Origin: Actinomycetes bacterium
GTDB taxonomy: Bacteria; Actinomycetota; Acidimicrobiia; Acidimicrobiales; JAJYXR01
DNA: 48,254 nucleotides
NCBI GenBank assembly: GCA_021801795.1
Contig: JAJYXR010000036.1
Coordinates: 1-48,254 of the forward strand
Direction: 5' to 3'
The notes under the pieces are model-generated. The model saw nothing but the letters and a program-made list of their open reading frames with translations. It made no database searches and was not told the origin of the DNA. Positions 16,628 to 25,011 of the stretch are shown piece after piece (within the stretch, counting starts at the first letter, position 1; each line of letters begins with the position of its first letter). A program made the position numbers and the translations under genes.

Positions 16628-16631
16628 GCGG

Positions 16632-17438
16632 CTACCCCGGGCTACGTTGCCCTGACATGCTCGATACCGTTGGTTCGCCTGGAACGCTCACGTCGACGTC
16701 CTGGCCGGGGCCAGGAGGCGCGCCCGCCAGGACGCTCGCCAGGGACTCGAACTTCGCTTCGAGATCCGATGGGCTGCCGAGCGTCGCGTCGACACCGGAG
16801 GTGAGCACCAGCGAGATCGAGCCGCCGGCCGACACCCCTATGGATCTGACCTGACCTGCCAGGACCGGGGGGATCATCCCGGCAACTTCCAGGCCGGATC
16901 TAGCAGCGGCATCTACGTAGCCGCCCGGTGCTGGGACTCCGGAGCTCGCCAGCAGCAGGGGAAGGCCTGCGGGAGCCCCAGGCGCGGTGCCGATCACCCG
17001 CCCGGTCCGGTCCAGGATGGCATACCCGCCAGCCCCGTCGCGCATGGTCGCCACGGCCACCCTCCGGGTCAGGTGTATCACCACCGTGTCGGGCCAGTGG
17101 CGGGTCACCGAGGCGCTCAGCACCCAGGGCAGCCTCTCTATCCGCGCTGCGTCCAGGCCCGGGGAGACGTCGACGAGCGGGGTGGAGGTCGTGATCCGAG
17201 CAGCGGCCTCGATGCTCGATACGGGCATGGCACCCTCGCCGGTGACCACCAGGTGGCGGGCGCTCAGCAAGGGGGAGTAGAGAAGGACCGTGGCCCCGAC
17301 GGCCACCACCAGCGCCCCCGCGACCGCCAGGACCGCCTTCAGACGCCTCCTGCCCCTGGCCATGGCCACCCTGGCCCGACGCTCGCGTATGCGCGGATCG
17401 ATCCTAGGCGGCCTGCTGACCGTGCCGTTGGCAACCAT
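16632..17438 (-). CDS. ftsQ: Cell division protein FtsQ/DivIB
   Basis: 268 aa. A basic cytoplasmic N-terminus (about 1-34), one membrane helix (LKAVLAVAGALVVAVGATVL), then a POTRA domain starting at LLSARHLVVTGEGAMPVSSI with LVDVSPGLDAARIERLPWVL and TVVIHLTRRVAVATM. This layout is that of FtsQ, which links the FtsL/FtsB and FtsW/FtsI parts of the divisome. ATG at 17438 has a GAGGGAGAGG Shine-Dalgarno region. It lies between murB and ftsZ, as in many actinobacteria. Confidence 0.9.
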   Translation of the reverse strand: MVANGTVSRPPRIDPRIRERRARVAMARGRRRLKAVLAVAGALVVAVGATVLLYSPLLSARHLVVTGEGAMPVSSIEAAARITTSTPLVDVSPGLDAARIERLPWVLSASVTRHWPDTVVIHLTRRVAVATMRDGAGGYAILDRTGRVIGTAPGAPAGLPLLLASSGVPAPGGYVDAAARSGLEVAGMIPPVLAGQVRSIGVSAGGSISLVLTSGVDATLGSPSDLEAKFESLASVLAGAPPGPGQDVDVSVPGEPTVSSMSGQRSPG

Positions 17439-17580
17439 AAACCTCTCCCTCAGCTCGAGACTCGCCGACCAGGCGCCCTGACCGTGAAACTCGGCGGTCG
17501 ACCGGCACCGTTCCCCGCTCCCGAATCTGGCTTTCCCCAGCCAGCACCAGGCTAGTGGAGTGCTCGGGCTGGCTGGTGGA

Positions 17581-18657
17581 TCACGGCGGCGAACCCGCCG
17601 ATCCAGCCTGGTCGAAGCCGACCATCCTTATCTCGGGGGTGAGCCACACGCCCAGGCGCTCTGCCACCACGCCCTGGACGTGGAAGACCAGCCTGGCCAC
17701 GTCGTCAGCCGAACCTCCCTCGTCGGCCTGGATGAAGTTCCCGTGCTTCTCCGATACCCTGGCAGAGCCCATCCGGAATCCCTTCAGGCCGGCCTGCTCG
17801 ACCAGCCTGCCTGCAGAGTCCCCCTCGGGGTTCATGAAGACGGAGCCAGCATTGGATCCGCCTGGCTGGTGCTCCCGGCGCCACCGGACTATCTCGCCTA
17901 TCTGGGCCATCGCTTCGGCAGCGTCGCCGGCTTCGAGGCTCAGCTCTGCTGAGACCACCACCTGGCCGGACCCGATGGCGCTGGTCCGGTACCCGAGGCC
18001 CAGACGCTCGGCGGGCAGATCGACGACCCTGCCCGCCACGAGGTCCACTGCCCGGGCACCTAGAAGCACTGCGGCCATGTCCGAACCGTGACCGCCGGCG
18101 TTCATGCACACGGCCCCACCCACCGAACCGGGTATGCCGACGGCCCATTCGAATCCCATGAGACCTGCCGCGGAGGCCTGCCTGGCGACGACCGGCATGC
18201 TCGACGCCGCCCCCACCCGGAGCGTCGTGCCTGCTATCTCGACCTCAGCCATCGACCTGCCGGGCGACACCACGAGACCGCCGAAACCCCTGTCGGCCAC
18301 CAGCAGGTTCGAGCCGTTGCCGAGCACCAGTACCGGGACGGATCCCGCCAGGGGCCTCAGTGCCTCCGATACCGCCAGCAGGTCGTCAGTCGATCCTGCC
18401 TCCACCATCACTGCAGCAGACCCCCCCACCCTGTATGTGGTGCGGGATCCAAGCGGCTGATCCACCATGGCCAACCGGCCGAGCCTGCTCGCCAGCTCCT
18501 CGAGTGCCCCCTGGGACGCGGCATGCACCTCGGCCTGGCCGGCATCGTCGCGGGCATCGTCGCGGGCGTCGTCGCGGGCATCGTCGCGGGCATCGTCGCG
18601 GGCGTCGTCGCCTGGCGCCGGTCCAGGTGCTGCCGGGAGCTGCCCCGAAGCTCTCAC
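17581..18657 (-). CDS. murB: UDP-N-acetylenolpyruvoylglucosamine reductase MurB
   Basis: 358 aa from GTG at 18657, which overlaps the murC stop as GTGA; GTG at 18660 is equally possible. The FAD-binding domain shows NQPLGS-like VDQPLGSRTTYRVGG, VPVLVLGNGSNLLVADRGF, GFEWAVGIPGSVGGAVCMNA and CMNAGGHGSDMAAVL; the C-terminal part has NAGSVFMNPEGDSAGRLVEQ with the catalytic Ser, and a late Glu region. The enzyme reduces the enolpyruvyl group to give UDP-MurNAc. The N-terminal tail carries acidic DDAR repeats from a 12-bp tandem array, absent from typical MurB. Confidence 0.95.
   Translation of the reverse strand: MRASGQLPAAPGPAPGDDARDDARDDARDDARDDARDDAGQAEVHAASQGALEELASRLGRLAMVDQPLGSRTTYRVGGSAAVMVEAGSTDDLLAVSEALRPLAGSVPVLVLGNGSNLLVADRGFGGLVVSPGRSMAEVEIAGTTLRVGAASSMPVVARQASAAGLMGFEWAVGIPGSVGGAVCMNAGGHGSDMAAVLLGARAVDLVAGRVVDLPAERLGLGYRTSAIGSGQVVVSAELSLEAGDAAEAMAQIGEIVRWRREHQPGGSNAGSVFMNPEGDSAGRLVEQAGLKGFRMGSARVSEKHGNFIQADEGGSADDVARLVFHVQGVVAERLGVWLTPEIRMVGFDQAGSAGSPP
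18541..18612. repeat. 12-bp tandem repeat, six copies, in the murB N-terminus
   Basis: GGCATCGTCGCG and one-base variants are repeated six times, giving DDAR repeats in frame on the minus strand between the start codon and the conserved MurB domain. Confidence 0.96.
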
Positions 18658-20030
18658 CACGACGAGATGACCTCGTCTGCCAGGGTGGTCAGGTCCCCTG
18701 CCCCGAGGCTGAGGCATAGGTCGCCGGGGCGCAGCATCTGGCCCACCACCCGTGCCACATCGGCGCGCCCAGGCACGAAGGTAACCGGCATGTCGGGATG
18801 GGCCCTGGACACGGTGTCGGCCACCAGGTGACCCCCGATGCCGGGAAGGGGAGGCTCCCCCGCTGCGTAGACCTCGGTGACCACGAGCGCGTCGGCACCT
18901 TCGAAGCAGTCCGCGAAGGACTCATAGAGCGCAGCCGTCCTCGTGTAGCGGTGGGGCTGGAAGACGACGACCAGGCGCTCCGGCTCCCAGGTTCGCGCTG
19001 CTTCTATCACCGCGGATACCTCTCCGGGTAGATGGGCGTAGTCGTCGACGAAGCGCACACCCCTGGCCTCTCCGCGGGCCTCGAAACGCCTGGCTACACC
19101 GGCGAATCTGGCCAGCGCGCTCTCGGCGGCCTCCGGGGGCACCCCTATCTCCGATGCCGCCGCCACAGCCACCACCGCGTTCAGAGCATTGTGGACACCT
19201 GGGACGGCCAGCTTCACGCTGGCCAGCCGGCTACCCGCGTGCTCTACTCCGAAGGTGCTGCCGTCCGGGCTGGTGGCCAGGTCCACTACCTGGTAGGTCG
19301 ATCCCTGGCTGGTGCCGGCCGTGACGCCGCCGGTACCCGACACGAGGCGGGCAGCCACCTCGTTGTCCGAGCCTGCCACGGCCACCTGGCGAGCGGCGGT
19401 GGTAAAGCGGCTGAAGGCATCCACCAGCTCGTCGAACCCTCCGTAGTAGTCGAGATGGTCGGCTTCGACGTTGGTGACCACGGCTAACTCGGTGGCAATC
19501 TCGAGGAAGGTGCCGTCGCTCTCGTCTGCCTCTATCACCAGCCACTCACCTGAGTCCCAGAGCGCGTTGGTGCCGATCTCGTTCACGTCGCCGCCGATCA
19601 TGAAGGAGGGACGTAGACCTGCTTCTACGAGGATGAGGGCGAGCATGGAGGTGGTGGTGGTCTTGCCGTGGGTTCCCGAGACCGCGATGACCTTCCGCTG
19701 CGCCGCGATGGACGCCAGCATCGCGGCCCTCGTGAGCACCTCGATGCCGAGCTGGCCAGCCCCGGCCACCTCCGGGTCGCGCTCGGGAACCGCGGTCGAT
19801 GTGGCCAGAACCTCCACCCCCTGGAGGGCTTCGGGCCTGCTGCCCACCCAGACGTCCACACCGAGCAGCCTGAGACGGCTGAGCACCGGCGACTCCTTCA
19901 GGTCGCTCCCGCTCACCCTGTGGCCCATGGAGGCCAGCACCGTGGCGATCGCGCTCATGCCGGCACCACCTGCGCCGACTATGTGAACCCGGCGCGAGCG
20001 CGAGAGGTCCACCAGGCGGCCCGGGCTCAT
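18654..20030 (-). CDS. murC: UDP-N-acetylmuramate-L-alanine ligase MurC
   Basis: 458 aa. HIVGAGGAGMSAIATVLASM is the N-terminal UDP-binding loop, VSGTHGKTTTTSMLALIL the ATP loop, and IEADESDGTFLEI with VTNVEADHLDYYG complete the Mur ligase core. FEARGEARGVRFVDDYAHLP and VVFQPHRYTRT mark the C-terminal domain. It adds L-Ala to UDP-MurNAc. ATG at 20030 overlaps the murG stop as ATGA. Confidence 0.97.
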   Translation of the reverse strand: MSPGRLVDLSRSRRVHIVGAGGAGMSAIATVLASMGHRVSGSDLKESPVLSRLRLLGVDVWVGSRPEALQGVEVLATSTAVPERDPEVAGAGQLGIEVLTRAAMLASIAAQRKVIAVSGTHGKTTTTSMLALILVEAGLRPSFMIGGDVNEIGTNALWDSGEWLVIEADESDGTFLEIATELAVVTNVEADHLDYYGGFDELVDAFSRFTTAARQVAVAGSDNEVAARLVSGTGGVTAGTSQGSTYQVVDLATSPDGSTFGVEHAGSRLASVKLAVPGVHNALNAVVAVAAASEIGVPPEAAESALARFAGVARRFEARGEARGVRFVDDYAHLPGEVSAVIEAARTWEPERLVVVFQPHRYTRTAALYESFADCFEGADALVVTEVYAAGEPPLPGIGGHLVADTVSRAHPDMPVTFVPGRADVARVVGQMLRPGDLCLSLGAGDLTTLADEVISSW

Positions 20031-21193
20031 GCCGGAGCCCCTGAGGCCACCTGGTCCACCAAGGCCCCTATGGCCTCCGCAGCGCCCGGACGCCCGAGGG
20101 CCGCTGCCGCCATGGCCATGGAATCCATGCGCTGGCCGTCTGCCAGGAGGCCGTCGACCACCTCGGCCAGGTGGACCGCGCTGCAGGAAGCATCGTCGAT
20201 CACCACCGCTGCGCCTGCGCGCTCTAGGACCCGGGCGTTCGCCCTCTGGTGATCGCCAGGTGCGCGCGGCAGGGGGACCAGGACCGAGGGGACCCCCGCC
20301 AGGGCCAGCTCGCTCACCGTCATCGCCCCGGCCCTGCAGACGACCAGGTCGGCAGCCAGGTAGAGCAGCCTCATGCGGTGCTCGTAGGGAACCTGCACGT
20401 AGCAGAGACCTCCCTCCTCCAGGTCCGGCCGCCAGGCCGCAGCGATGCCGGCATCGCGTTGGCCGGTCACGTGATAGATGGACCTGTCGCTGCGGTCAGC
20501 CCAGATGTGCGCGAGCCCGCCGGCTGCCTCGTTCAGGCGCCTGGCGCCGAGGGAACCGCCGAACACGGCCACCACCTGCCGTTCCCGAGCCAGCCCCAGT
20601 GCCTCGCGTGCTGCCGCCCGCTCCGGGTCGCCAGGCAGTGGCGGACGTGCCCGCAGGGCCAGGTCTTCGAGGGAGGCCGCGACCGGCGCCCCGGTGAGGG
20701 TGGCACGGGCCATCTCGGTGCCCGGCCATGCCACCGCGCTTGCCCTGGCGAACCTCGAGACAAGGCGGTTCGCGGCACCCGGCACGGCATCCACGTTCAC
20801 CACCACCACCGGCACCCCAGTGACCAGAGCCCCCAGAGCCGGTGCGATGCTCGCGAAGCCACCCATCGTGACCACCACCCTAGGACGCTCGGCTGCCAGG
20901 GTCCTCAGTGACCTCACAATCGCCCGCGCCAGATCCCACATGGCATGGGCGTTCGAGCCGATGGCCTCGAAGCTCCAGCTCCGCCTAAGACCACGGCCCG
21001 GCAGCAGCGTGTAGGGAAGGCCAGACGAGTCGATCAGCTCGCGGCCGCTACCCCGCTCGGCTGCCACCAGGCGCACCGACTGTCCGGGGTGCCTCCTCGC
21101 GAGCTCCCCGGCCACCCTCACTGCCGGTGCCACGTGCCCGGCAGTCCCGCCTCCTGCCACGAAGGCGAAGCAGTCACCCTCGGGTGGCTTCAT
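20027..21193 (-). CDS. murG: Undecaprenyldiphospho-muramoylpentapeptide GlcNAc transferase MurG
   Basis: 388 aa from ATG at 21193, which overlaps the ftsW stop as ATGA; the longer frame upstream lies in ftsW. The glycine-rich FAFVAGGGTAGHVAPAVRVA, the acceptor-side VVVTMGGFASIAPALGALVT and the donor-side GGSLGARRLNEA and VVCRAGAMTVSELALAGVPS match MurG (GT28). It converts lipid I to lipid II on the inner face of the membrane. Confidence 0.96.
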   Translation of the reverse strand: MKPPEGDCFAFVAGGGTAGHVAPAVRVAGELARRHPGQSVRLVAAERGSGRELIDSSGLPYTLLPGRGLRRSWSFEAIGSNAHAMWDLARAIVRSLRTLAAERPRVVVTMGGFASIAPALGALVTGVPVVVVNVDAVPGAANRLVSRFARASAVAWPGTEMARATLTGAPVAASLEDLALRARPPLPGDPERAAAREALGLARERQVVAVFGGSLGARRLNEAAGGLAHIWADRSDRSIYHVTGQRDAGIAAAWRPDLEEGGLCYVQVPYEHRMRLLYLAADLVVCRAGAMTVSELALAGVPSVLVPLPRAPGDHQRANARVLERAGAAVVIDDASCSAVHLAEVVDGLLADGQRMDSMAMAAAALGRPGAAEAIGALVDQVASGAPA

Positions 21194-22470
21194 GACCGGT
21201 GGGCATGAACGCCAGTACCGATCCGCCCGGCGCGCTGGCTTCGCCCACCGCTCCTGCGATGCGGGCTGGCTATCCTCGCCAGCACCCCGGCACCTGCCAT
21301 CTCGACCACGAGAGCCGAGCCGCCGAAGGAGACGAACGGAAGCGGGATCCCCGTTACCGGCAGCAACCCGATCACGGCACCCACGTTGATGAAGGCCTGG
21401 CTCACCAGCCAGCATGTAATGCCTACAGCGAGAATCGACTCGAACCTGTTTGGTGCCTCGCGTGCCACCCGTAGCCCGAGCCAGGCGAGCACCGTGAAGG
21501 AGGCCAGCACCAGCAGGGCCCCCAGGAGTCCGGTCTGCTCACCGATCACGGAGAATATGAAGTCCGTCTGGGCATTTGGCAGCAGCCCCCAGGTCTGGTG
21601 ACCTGCACCGATTCCAACCCCGGTGAGATGCCCGGCACCGAGCCCGACCAAGGACTGAACGACCTGGTAGCCCGATCCGTTACGGTGCGCCAGGGGATCC
21701 ATGAAGGAAAGCAGCCTCTCCCGCCTGTAGGGATCCACCAGAGCCACGAGGACGGCCAGCACCCCGAGGGCACCCAGCAGCTTCAGGATCGCCCCCATCT
21801 CCACGCCGCTCGCCACGAGCATCCCGAGACCTATGCAGCACAGGACCACGGCAGTTCCCATGTCGGGCTGGATGAGCACCAGCAGCGCGACCCCTGCCAG
21901 CACCAGGCAGAGTGGGCCGACCACCTCCTTGGCATGGCGGTAGCGCTCGGAACGCCGAGCCACCAGGTCAGCCCCGAAGACCGCGAAGGCGAACTTCATG
22001 AGCTCCGAGGGCTGCACCCTCAGCTGGCCGAAACCTATCCAGCGGCTCGAACCTCCTGCCCTCACCCCTATGCCGGGAACCAGGACCGCCAGCAGGAGCA
22101 CCAGCACCCCCAGCATCATCACCACCCGGTACTTCCTCCAGGTGCTCGGATCGATTCGCAGGGCGACCACCAGCGCGATGCACCCTACGGCTATCCAGAT
22201 GATCTGGCGCTCGAAGATCGCCCACACCGATCCATAGGTGGCCAGCGACGCGAATGCCGATGCCGCGAGGACCATCACCAGGCCGACCCCGCACAGCCAG
22301 GCCACCGTGACCAGGATGGCCTGAGAGGTGGGCACCGAGTCGATCGCCCGCCGGATCGCCGCGAAGCGCGACCTGGCCGGCACCACGAGCTGGAGCCCGG
22401 AGCGGCCCGTGGGAGGTCTCGGCTTGCTCGCGCTTGACCTGCGCCCAGTAGTTGCTCCAGCTCTCACCAC
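21190..22470 (-). CDS. ftsW: Lipid II polymerase FtsW (SEDS family)
   Basis: 426 aa with about ten membrane helices. SEDS motifs are visible: GSSRWIGFGQLRVQPSELMK, LLVLIQPDMGTAVVL, AHRNGSGYQVVQSLVGLGAG, GHQTWGLLPNAQTDFIFSVI and the last-helix PVTGIPLPFVSFGGSALVVE. These glycosyltransferases polymerise lipid II with a partner class B PBP, here FtsI in the same cluster. GTG start at 22470 (or 22467, overlapping the murD stop as GTGA). The C-terminal tail is basic. Confidence 0.95.
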   Translation of the reverse strand: MVRAGATTGRRSSASKPRPPTGRSGLQLVVPARSRFAAIRRAIDSVPTSQAILVTVAWLCGVGLVMVLAASAFASLATYGSVWAIFERQIIWIAVGCIALVVALRIDPSTWRKYRVVMMLGVLVLLLAVLVPGIGVRAGGSSRWIGFGQLRVQPSELMKFAFAVFGADLVARRSERYRHAKEVVGPLCLVLAGVALLVLIQPDMGTAVVLCCIGLGMLVASGVEMGAILKLLGALGVLAVLVALVDPYRRERLLSFMDPLAHRNGSGYQVVQSLVGLGAGHLTGVGIGAGHQTWGLLPNAQTDFIFSVIGEQTGLLGALLVLASFTVLAWLGLRVAREAPNRFESILAVGITCWLVSQAFINVGAVIGLLPVTGIPLPFVSFGGSALVVEMAGAGVLARIASPHRRSGGRSQRAGRIGTGVHAHRS

Positions 22471-23966
22471 GCCTCCTCTTCGCTTCCTCGGCTATCCCTG
22501 CCAGCTCCCCTGCCAGCTCCCCTGCCAGCCTCCCTGCCAGCCTCCGCTCCCATGGCGAGGGAGCGCACGCAGCGGGCGAAGTCCTCCCCGCGCTCCGCGT
22601 AGGAGCCGTACCAGTCGAACGACGCGCATCCTGGTGAGAGAAGCACTACTCCTCCAGGCCGGGCGAGCCTGCTGGCAGCGAGGACGGCCTCTGGCATGGA
22701 GCTGGCCTCGACCACCTCCGTGGTACCGCCGAGCACCCTGGTCACCTGGGAGGCGGCCTCCCCGATCGCGACCACTGCCCCCAGGTGCGGAGCGCACCGG
22801 GCGAGCGGGGACAAGTCGAGGCCCTTGTTCCGGCCGCCCGCTATGAGGACCACCTCCTCGAATGCATCCATGGCGGCCAGCACCGAGGCCGGGGTCGTGG
22901 CCTTCGAGTCGTCGTAGTAGCTGACCCCTCCCACCTCGCCTACCAGCTCGACGCGGTGTGGAAGGCCGCGGAAGGACATGAGGACCTCACGGCACGCCTC
23001 CACAGAAGCTCCGGCTGCCGTCGCGATGGCCGACGCTGCCAGCCCGTTCAGCAGGTCATGGGGAAAGGACCTCGCCATCTCGGACCTAGCCAGGATGCCC
23101 CTGAAGGATGCGCCGGATCCTTCCGAATCACCGGCGGAAGAGCCTGGCACTGCCTGTGTCGAAGAGCCCGACACGGCGGAGGGCCCCCGAGAAGCACCCC
23201 GCGCATGGTGTGGACAGACCAGGAGATCGCCCTCCAGGTGCCAGTCGCCCGCATGGAGCCCGAAGAGGCGGACCGTAGAGCCGTTCGCTCCAGGTACTCG
23301 CGCCGCGGCCAGGACTTCGGGGTCCTCGGCGTTAGCCACCGCGACGTCGCCGGGACCCATGTTTGCCCAGATGCGCGCCTTCGAGCTGCGGTAGTGGTCG
23401 AGATCGGGATGCCAGTCGAGGTGGTCGGGGGAGAAGTTCAGCCATCCGCCGACCACCGGGTGGAAGTCACGGGTGAGCGCTAGCTGGAAGGAGGAGACCT
23501 CGGCTACCAACACCTCGATGCCCTGGTCGTCTACAGCCTCGATGAGAGGCCTCCCGATGTTTCCCGCTGCGCGGGCGGGGATATTCGAGGCAGACAGCAT
23601 CCGCTCCACCATGGTTACCACCGTGGTCTTCCCGTTGGTGCCGGTGACGGCCACGACCGGGCAGCGCGCCCGCTCGTAGGCCAGCTCGACCTCGGAGATG
23701 AGCTTCCGGCCCAGATCGAGCGAGAAGACCGGATGGCTGGCCGGCACCCCTGGGCTGGGCACCACCAGATCGGACCCTGCTGCCAGCTTCGCCAGCTCCG
23801 CGCGCTCCGGTCGCACGATCAGCTCTATCCCGAGCTCGGCCGCGCTGGCCAGAGTGCCTGGTGCTGCTGAGTCGTCGACGGCTACGACCTCTGTGCCCTC
23901 GGCCTGCAGCCGGCGGGTCACCGCCACCCCGCTCCTGGCGAGACCGATCAGCAGTGCGCGTGCCAC
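22464..23966 (-). CDS. murD: UDP-N-acetylmuramoylalanine-D-glutamate ligase MurD
   Basis: 500 aa from GTG at 23966, which has GAGGG 8 bp upstream and lies 10 bp after the mraY stop. ALLIGLARSGVAVTRRL and VVPSPGVPASHPVF form the N-terminal domain, VVAVTGTNGKTTVVTMVERM the ATP loop, LNFSPDHLDWHPDLDHY the central domain and YYDDSKATTPASVLAA the C-terminal domain. A Ser/Gly-rich insertion of about 40 residues sits after the LVCPHH segment, and the C-terminus carries GAGR/EAGR repeats from a 12-bp array (22499-22546). It adds D-Glu to UDP-MurNAc-L-Ala. Confidence 0.95.
   Translation of the reverse strand: MARALLIGLARSGVAVTRRLQAEGTEVVAVDDSAAPGTLASAAELGIELIVRPERAELAKLAAGSDLVVPSPGVPASHPVFSLDLGRKLISEVELAYERARCPVVAVTGTNGKTTVVTMVERMLSASNIPARAAGNIGRPLIEAVDDQGIEVLVAEVSSFQLALTRDFHPVVGGWLNFSPDHLDWHPDLDHYRSSKARIWANMGPGDVAVANAEDPEVLAAARVPGANGSTVRLFGLHAGDWHLEGDLLVCPHHARGASRGPSAVSGSSTQAVPGSSAGDSEGSGASFRGILARSEMARSFPHDLLNGLAASAIATAAGASVEACREVLMSFRGLPHRVELVGEVGGVSYYDDSKATTPASVLAAMDAFEEVVLIAGGRNKGLDLSPLARCAPHLGAVVAIGEAASQVTRVLGGTTEVVEASSMPEAVLAASRLARPGGVVLLSPGCASFDWYGSYAERGEDFARCVRSLAMGAEAGREAGRGAGRGAGRDSRGSEEEAW
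22499..22546. repeat. 12-bp tandem repeat, four copies, in the murD 3' end
   Basis: TGCCAGCTCCCC twice, then TGCCAGCCTCCC and TGCCAGCCTCCG. In frame it gives the Gly-Ala/Glu-Gly-Arg repeats close to the MurD C-terminus. Confidence 0.93.
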
Positions 23967-23976
23967 CGTCTGGCCC

Positions 23977-25011
23977 TCAGTGGATCCCTGTGACCGACAG
24001 GAAGTCCGCGTAGAAGATGCCCAGACCGAGCGCCGCACACAGCCCCGCGATGATCCAGAACCTCACGATCACCGTGGTCTCAGGCCAGCCGCCGAGCTCG
24101 AAGTGATGATGCAGGGGAGCCATCCTGAAAACGCGTCTGTGGAACAGTCTGAAGCTGAGCACCTGGATGACGACCGACAGGGTGACCACGACGAACAGCC
24201 CCCCTATGACGGGCAGGAGGAGCTGTAGGTTCATCTGCAGGCACAGCGCTGCGAGACCCGCACCGATAGCGAGGGAGCCGGTGTCGCCCATGAAGATCTT
24301 CGCGGGCGACGCATTCCACCAGAGGAACCCGAGGCAGGCACCCGCCAACGACACCGAGGTGAGGGCGAGGTCCAGCGCCGAGCCGACGTGATAAATCGAG
24401 TAGTGCCTGAACTGCCAATAGCCGATCACCGCGAGGCACGCGAACGCGAAGGTGGCCGATCCCGAGGCCAGCCCATCGAGACCGTCGGTGAGGTTCACCG
24501 CGTTGGCCGTCGCCACTATCACGAAGGTGGCCCAGACCACCCAGCCGATGGGACCGAGGTCCACCCCGAAGGAATCCCACCGGGTGAAGGACAGGTGGGT
24601 GTTCACGTGTGCCCACTGCTCGGCCGCGACTGCGAAGGCCACCCCGATCAGGATCTGAGACCCGAACTTCGCCCGTTTGTTCAGACCGAGGCTTCGCTGG
24701 TTGCGGACCTTTATCCAGTCGTCGAGGAAGCCGATCGCGGCTGCGGCCATGACCACCAGCACCGTGAGGATGCCGGTCCGGCTCATGGCTACTCCCGTGC
24801 CCACGTGGGCTGCCAGGTAGCCGACGGCCATCGCCACCACCATCCCGATCCCACCCATCGTCGGCGTGCCTGCCTTCGCCTGGTGCATACGCGGCCCGTC
24901 CTCGCGGATCTGCTGACCGATGCTGCGACGGGTGAGCCACCGGATCAGCAATGGCGTGATCAGCACCGCCAGCCATAGCGCCACACCGCCTGCCACCATG
25001 AGGCTGATCAT
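23977..25011 (-). CDS. mraY: Phospho-N-acetylmuramoyl-pentapeptide transferase MraY
   Basis: 344 aa with about ten membrane helices. GTPTMGGIGMV, IGFLDDWIKVRNQRSLGLNK (the double Asp of the Mg/polyprenyl site), AVNLTDGLDGLASG, AKIFMGDTGSLAIG and MAPLHHHFELGG are the conserved MraY cytoplasmic loops. It transfers phospho-MurNAc-pentapeptide to undecaprenyl phosphate, giving lipid I. ATG at 25011 overlaps the murE stop as ATGA, leaving no room for murF. Confidence 0.97.
   Translation of the reverse strand: MISLMVAGGVALWLAVLITPLLIRWLTRRSIGQQIREDGPRMHQAKAGTPTMGGIGMVVAMAVGYLAAHVGTGVAMSRTGILTVLVVMAAAAIGFLDDWIKVRNQRSLGLNKRAKFGSQILIGVAFAVAAEQWAHVNTHLSFTRWDSFGVDLGPIGWVVWATFVIVATANAVNLTDGLDGLASGSATFAFACLAVIGYWQFRHYSIYHVGSALDLALTSVSLAGACLGFLWWNASPAKIFMGDTGSLAIGAGLAALCLQMNLQLLLPVIGGLFVVVTLSVVIQVLSFRLFHRRVFRMAPLHHHFELGGWPETTVIVRFWIIAGLCAALGLGIFYADFLSVTGIH

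Noticed and set aside
15222..16655. 477-aa plus-strand frame opposite ftsZ and pgeF
   Set aside because: Antisense shadow of ftsZ in GC-rich DNA; no recognisable protein features.
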